Assembly (NCBI GenBank): GCA_964584415.1
Contig: CAZOZX010000050.1
Location: 1-14,327, forward strand
DNA from: PHAA01 sp964584415
GTDB taxonomy: Bacteria; Bacillota; Syntrophomonadia; Syntrophomonadales; Syntrophomonadaceae
Direction of reading: 5' to 3'
Length of the DNA stretch: 14,327 bases
This document shows positions 14,248 to 14,327 of this stretch, in pieces (the first letter of the stretch is position 1; every line of letters starts with the position of its first letter). The notes under the pieces were generated by a model. It was not told where the DNA came from. It did no database searches and worked only from the letters and a program-made list of their open reading frames with translations. The position numbers and the translations under genes are program-made.

Positions 14248-14274
14248 AAAAAAGGCAGGAACTATTGTCCTGCC
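14248..14274 (-). terminator. Rho-independent terminator of rpmE
   Basis: On the minus strand GGCAGGA and TCCTGCC (14268-14274 and 14254-14260) form a 7-bp stem with a 7-nt loop, followed at once by six T's (14253-14248). It begins about 20 nt after the rpmE stop. The orientation is correct for rpmE. Confidence 0.9.
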
Positions 14275-14292
14275 AGTAAAAATATAGCCTGG

Positions 14293-14327
14293 TTATTTCA
14301 AGCCGTACTTTTTCTTAAATTTATCTA
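14293..14327 (-). CDS. rpmE: Ribosomal protein L31, C-terminal end only (partial)
   Basis: Only the last ten codons and the stop are inside the window. They read DKFKKKYGLK then TAA, closely matching the L31 C-terminus (B. subtilis ends DRFNKKYGLK). A terminator follows directly, and DUF1385/prfA are the expected neighbours. The gene continues beyond the right edge. Confidence 0.82.
   Translation of the reverse strand, partial: DKFKKKYGLK

Noticed and set aside
1..14327. Mobile elements, CRISPR arrays, tRNA/rRNA genes, defence systems
   Set aside because: I saw no transposase, direct-repeat array, tRNA-like cloverleaf or foreign gene; all accepted genes are core housekeeping genes in a conserved order.

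Overview
The window is a gene-dense housekeeping region from a low-to-mid GC Gram-positive bacterium. Most likely it is an anaerobic Clostridia-type Firmicute. The evidence is the gene order (rpmE, DUF1385, prfA, prmC, ywlC, ywlE, rpiB, glyA, a deaminase, then the atp operon), which closely parallels the prfA-to-atp stretch of Bacillus subtilis, together with strong GGAGG-type ribosome binding sites and rho-independent terminators. Every gene I accept lies on the minus strand, so transcription runs from high to low coordinates. I cannot name the genus from sequence alone.

Right part (14327 down to 7290). The window opens with the last codons of rpmE (ribosomal protein L31) and its terminator. 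A tightly packed translation and one-carbon/nucleotide cluster follows: a DUF1385 membrane protein, release factor 1 (prfA), the release factor methyltransferase (prmC), the threonylcarbamoyl-AMP synthase for tRNA t6A (ywlC/tsaC family), a YwlE-type low-molecular-weight phosphatase, ribose-5-phosphate isomerase B joined in frame to serine hydroxymethyltransferase (rpiB-glyA), a dCMP-deaminase-like protein and a small MazG-like NTP pyrophosphohydrolase. GlyA, the deaminase and the MazG-like enzyme plausibly feed thymidylate synthesis (methylene-THF, dUMP and dNTP-pool control).

Middle (7289 to 6988). This is the only long non-coding stretch. It holds a good candidate sigma-A promoter (perfect -10) and a leader of about 205 nt with several short inverted repeats, upstream of the ATP synthase operon.

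Left part (6987 to 104). A complete F-type ATP synthase operon, atpZ-B-E-F-H-A-G-D-C, has all catalytic motifs intact. A 12-bp perfect hairpin sits between atpE and atpF. AtpF has a signal-peptide-like N-terminal extension. The operon ends before two strong tandem hairpins at the window's left edge.

I found no phage, insertion sequence, CRISPR array, tRNA, rRNA or defence gene. The most unusual features are the in-frame RpiB-GlyA fusion (with a caveat about a one-base indel), a run of non-canonical start codons (TTG, ATT, CTG, TTG) in consecutive genes, an unusual ywlC gene (no recognisable linker motif, two G8 tracts), and conspicuous RNA-hairpin or palindromic structures.
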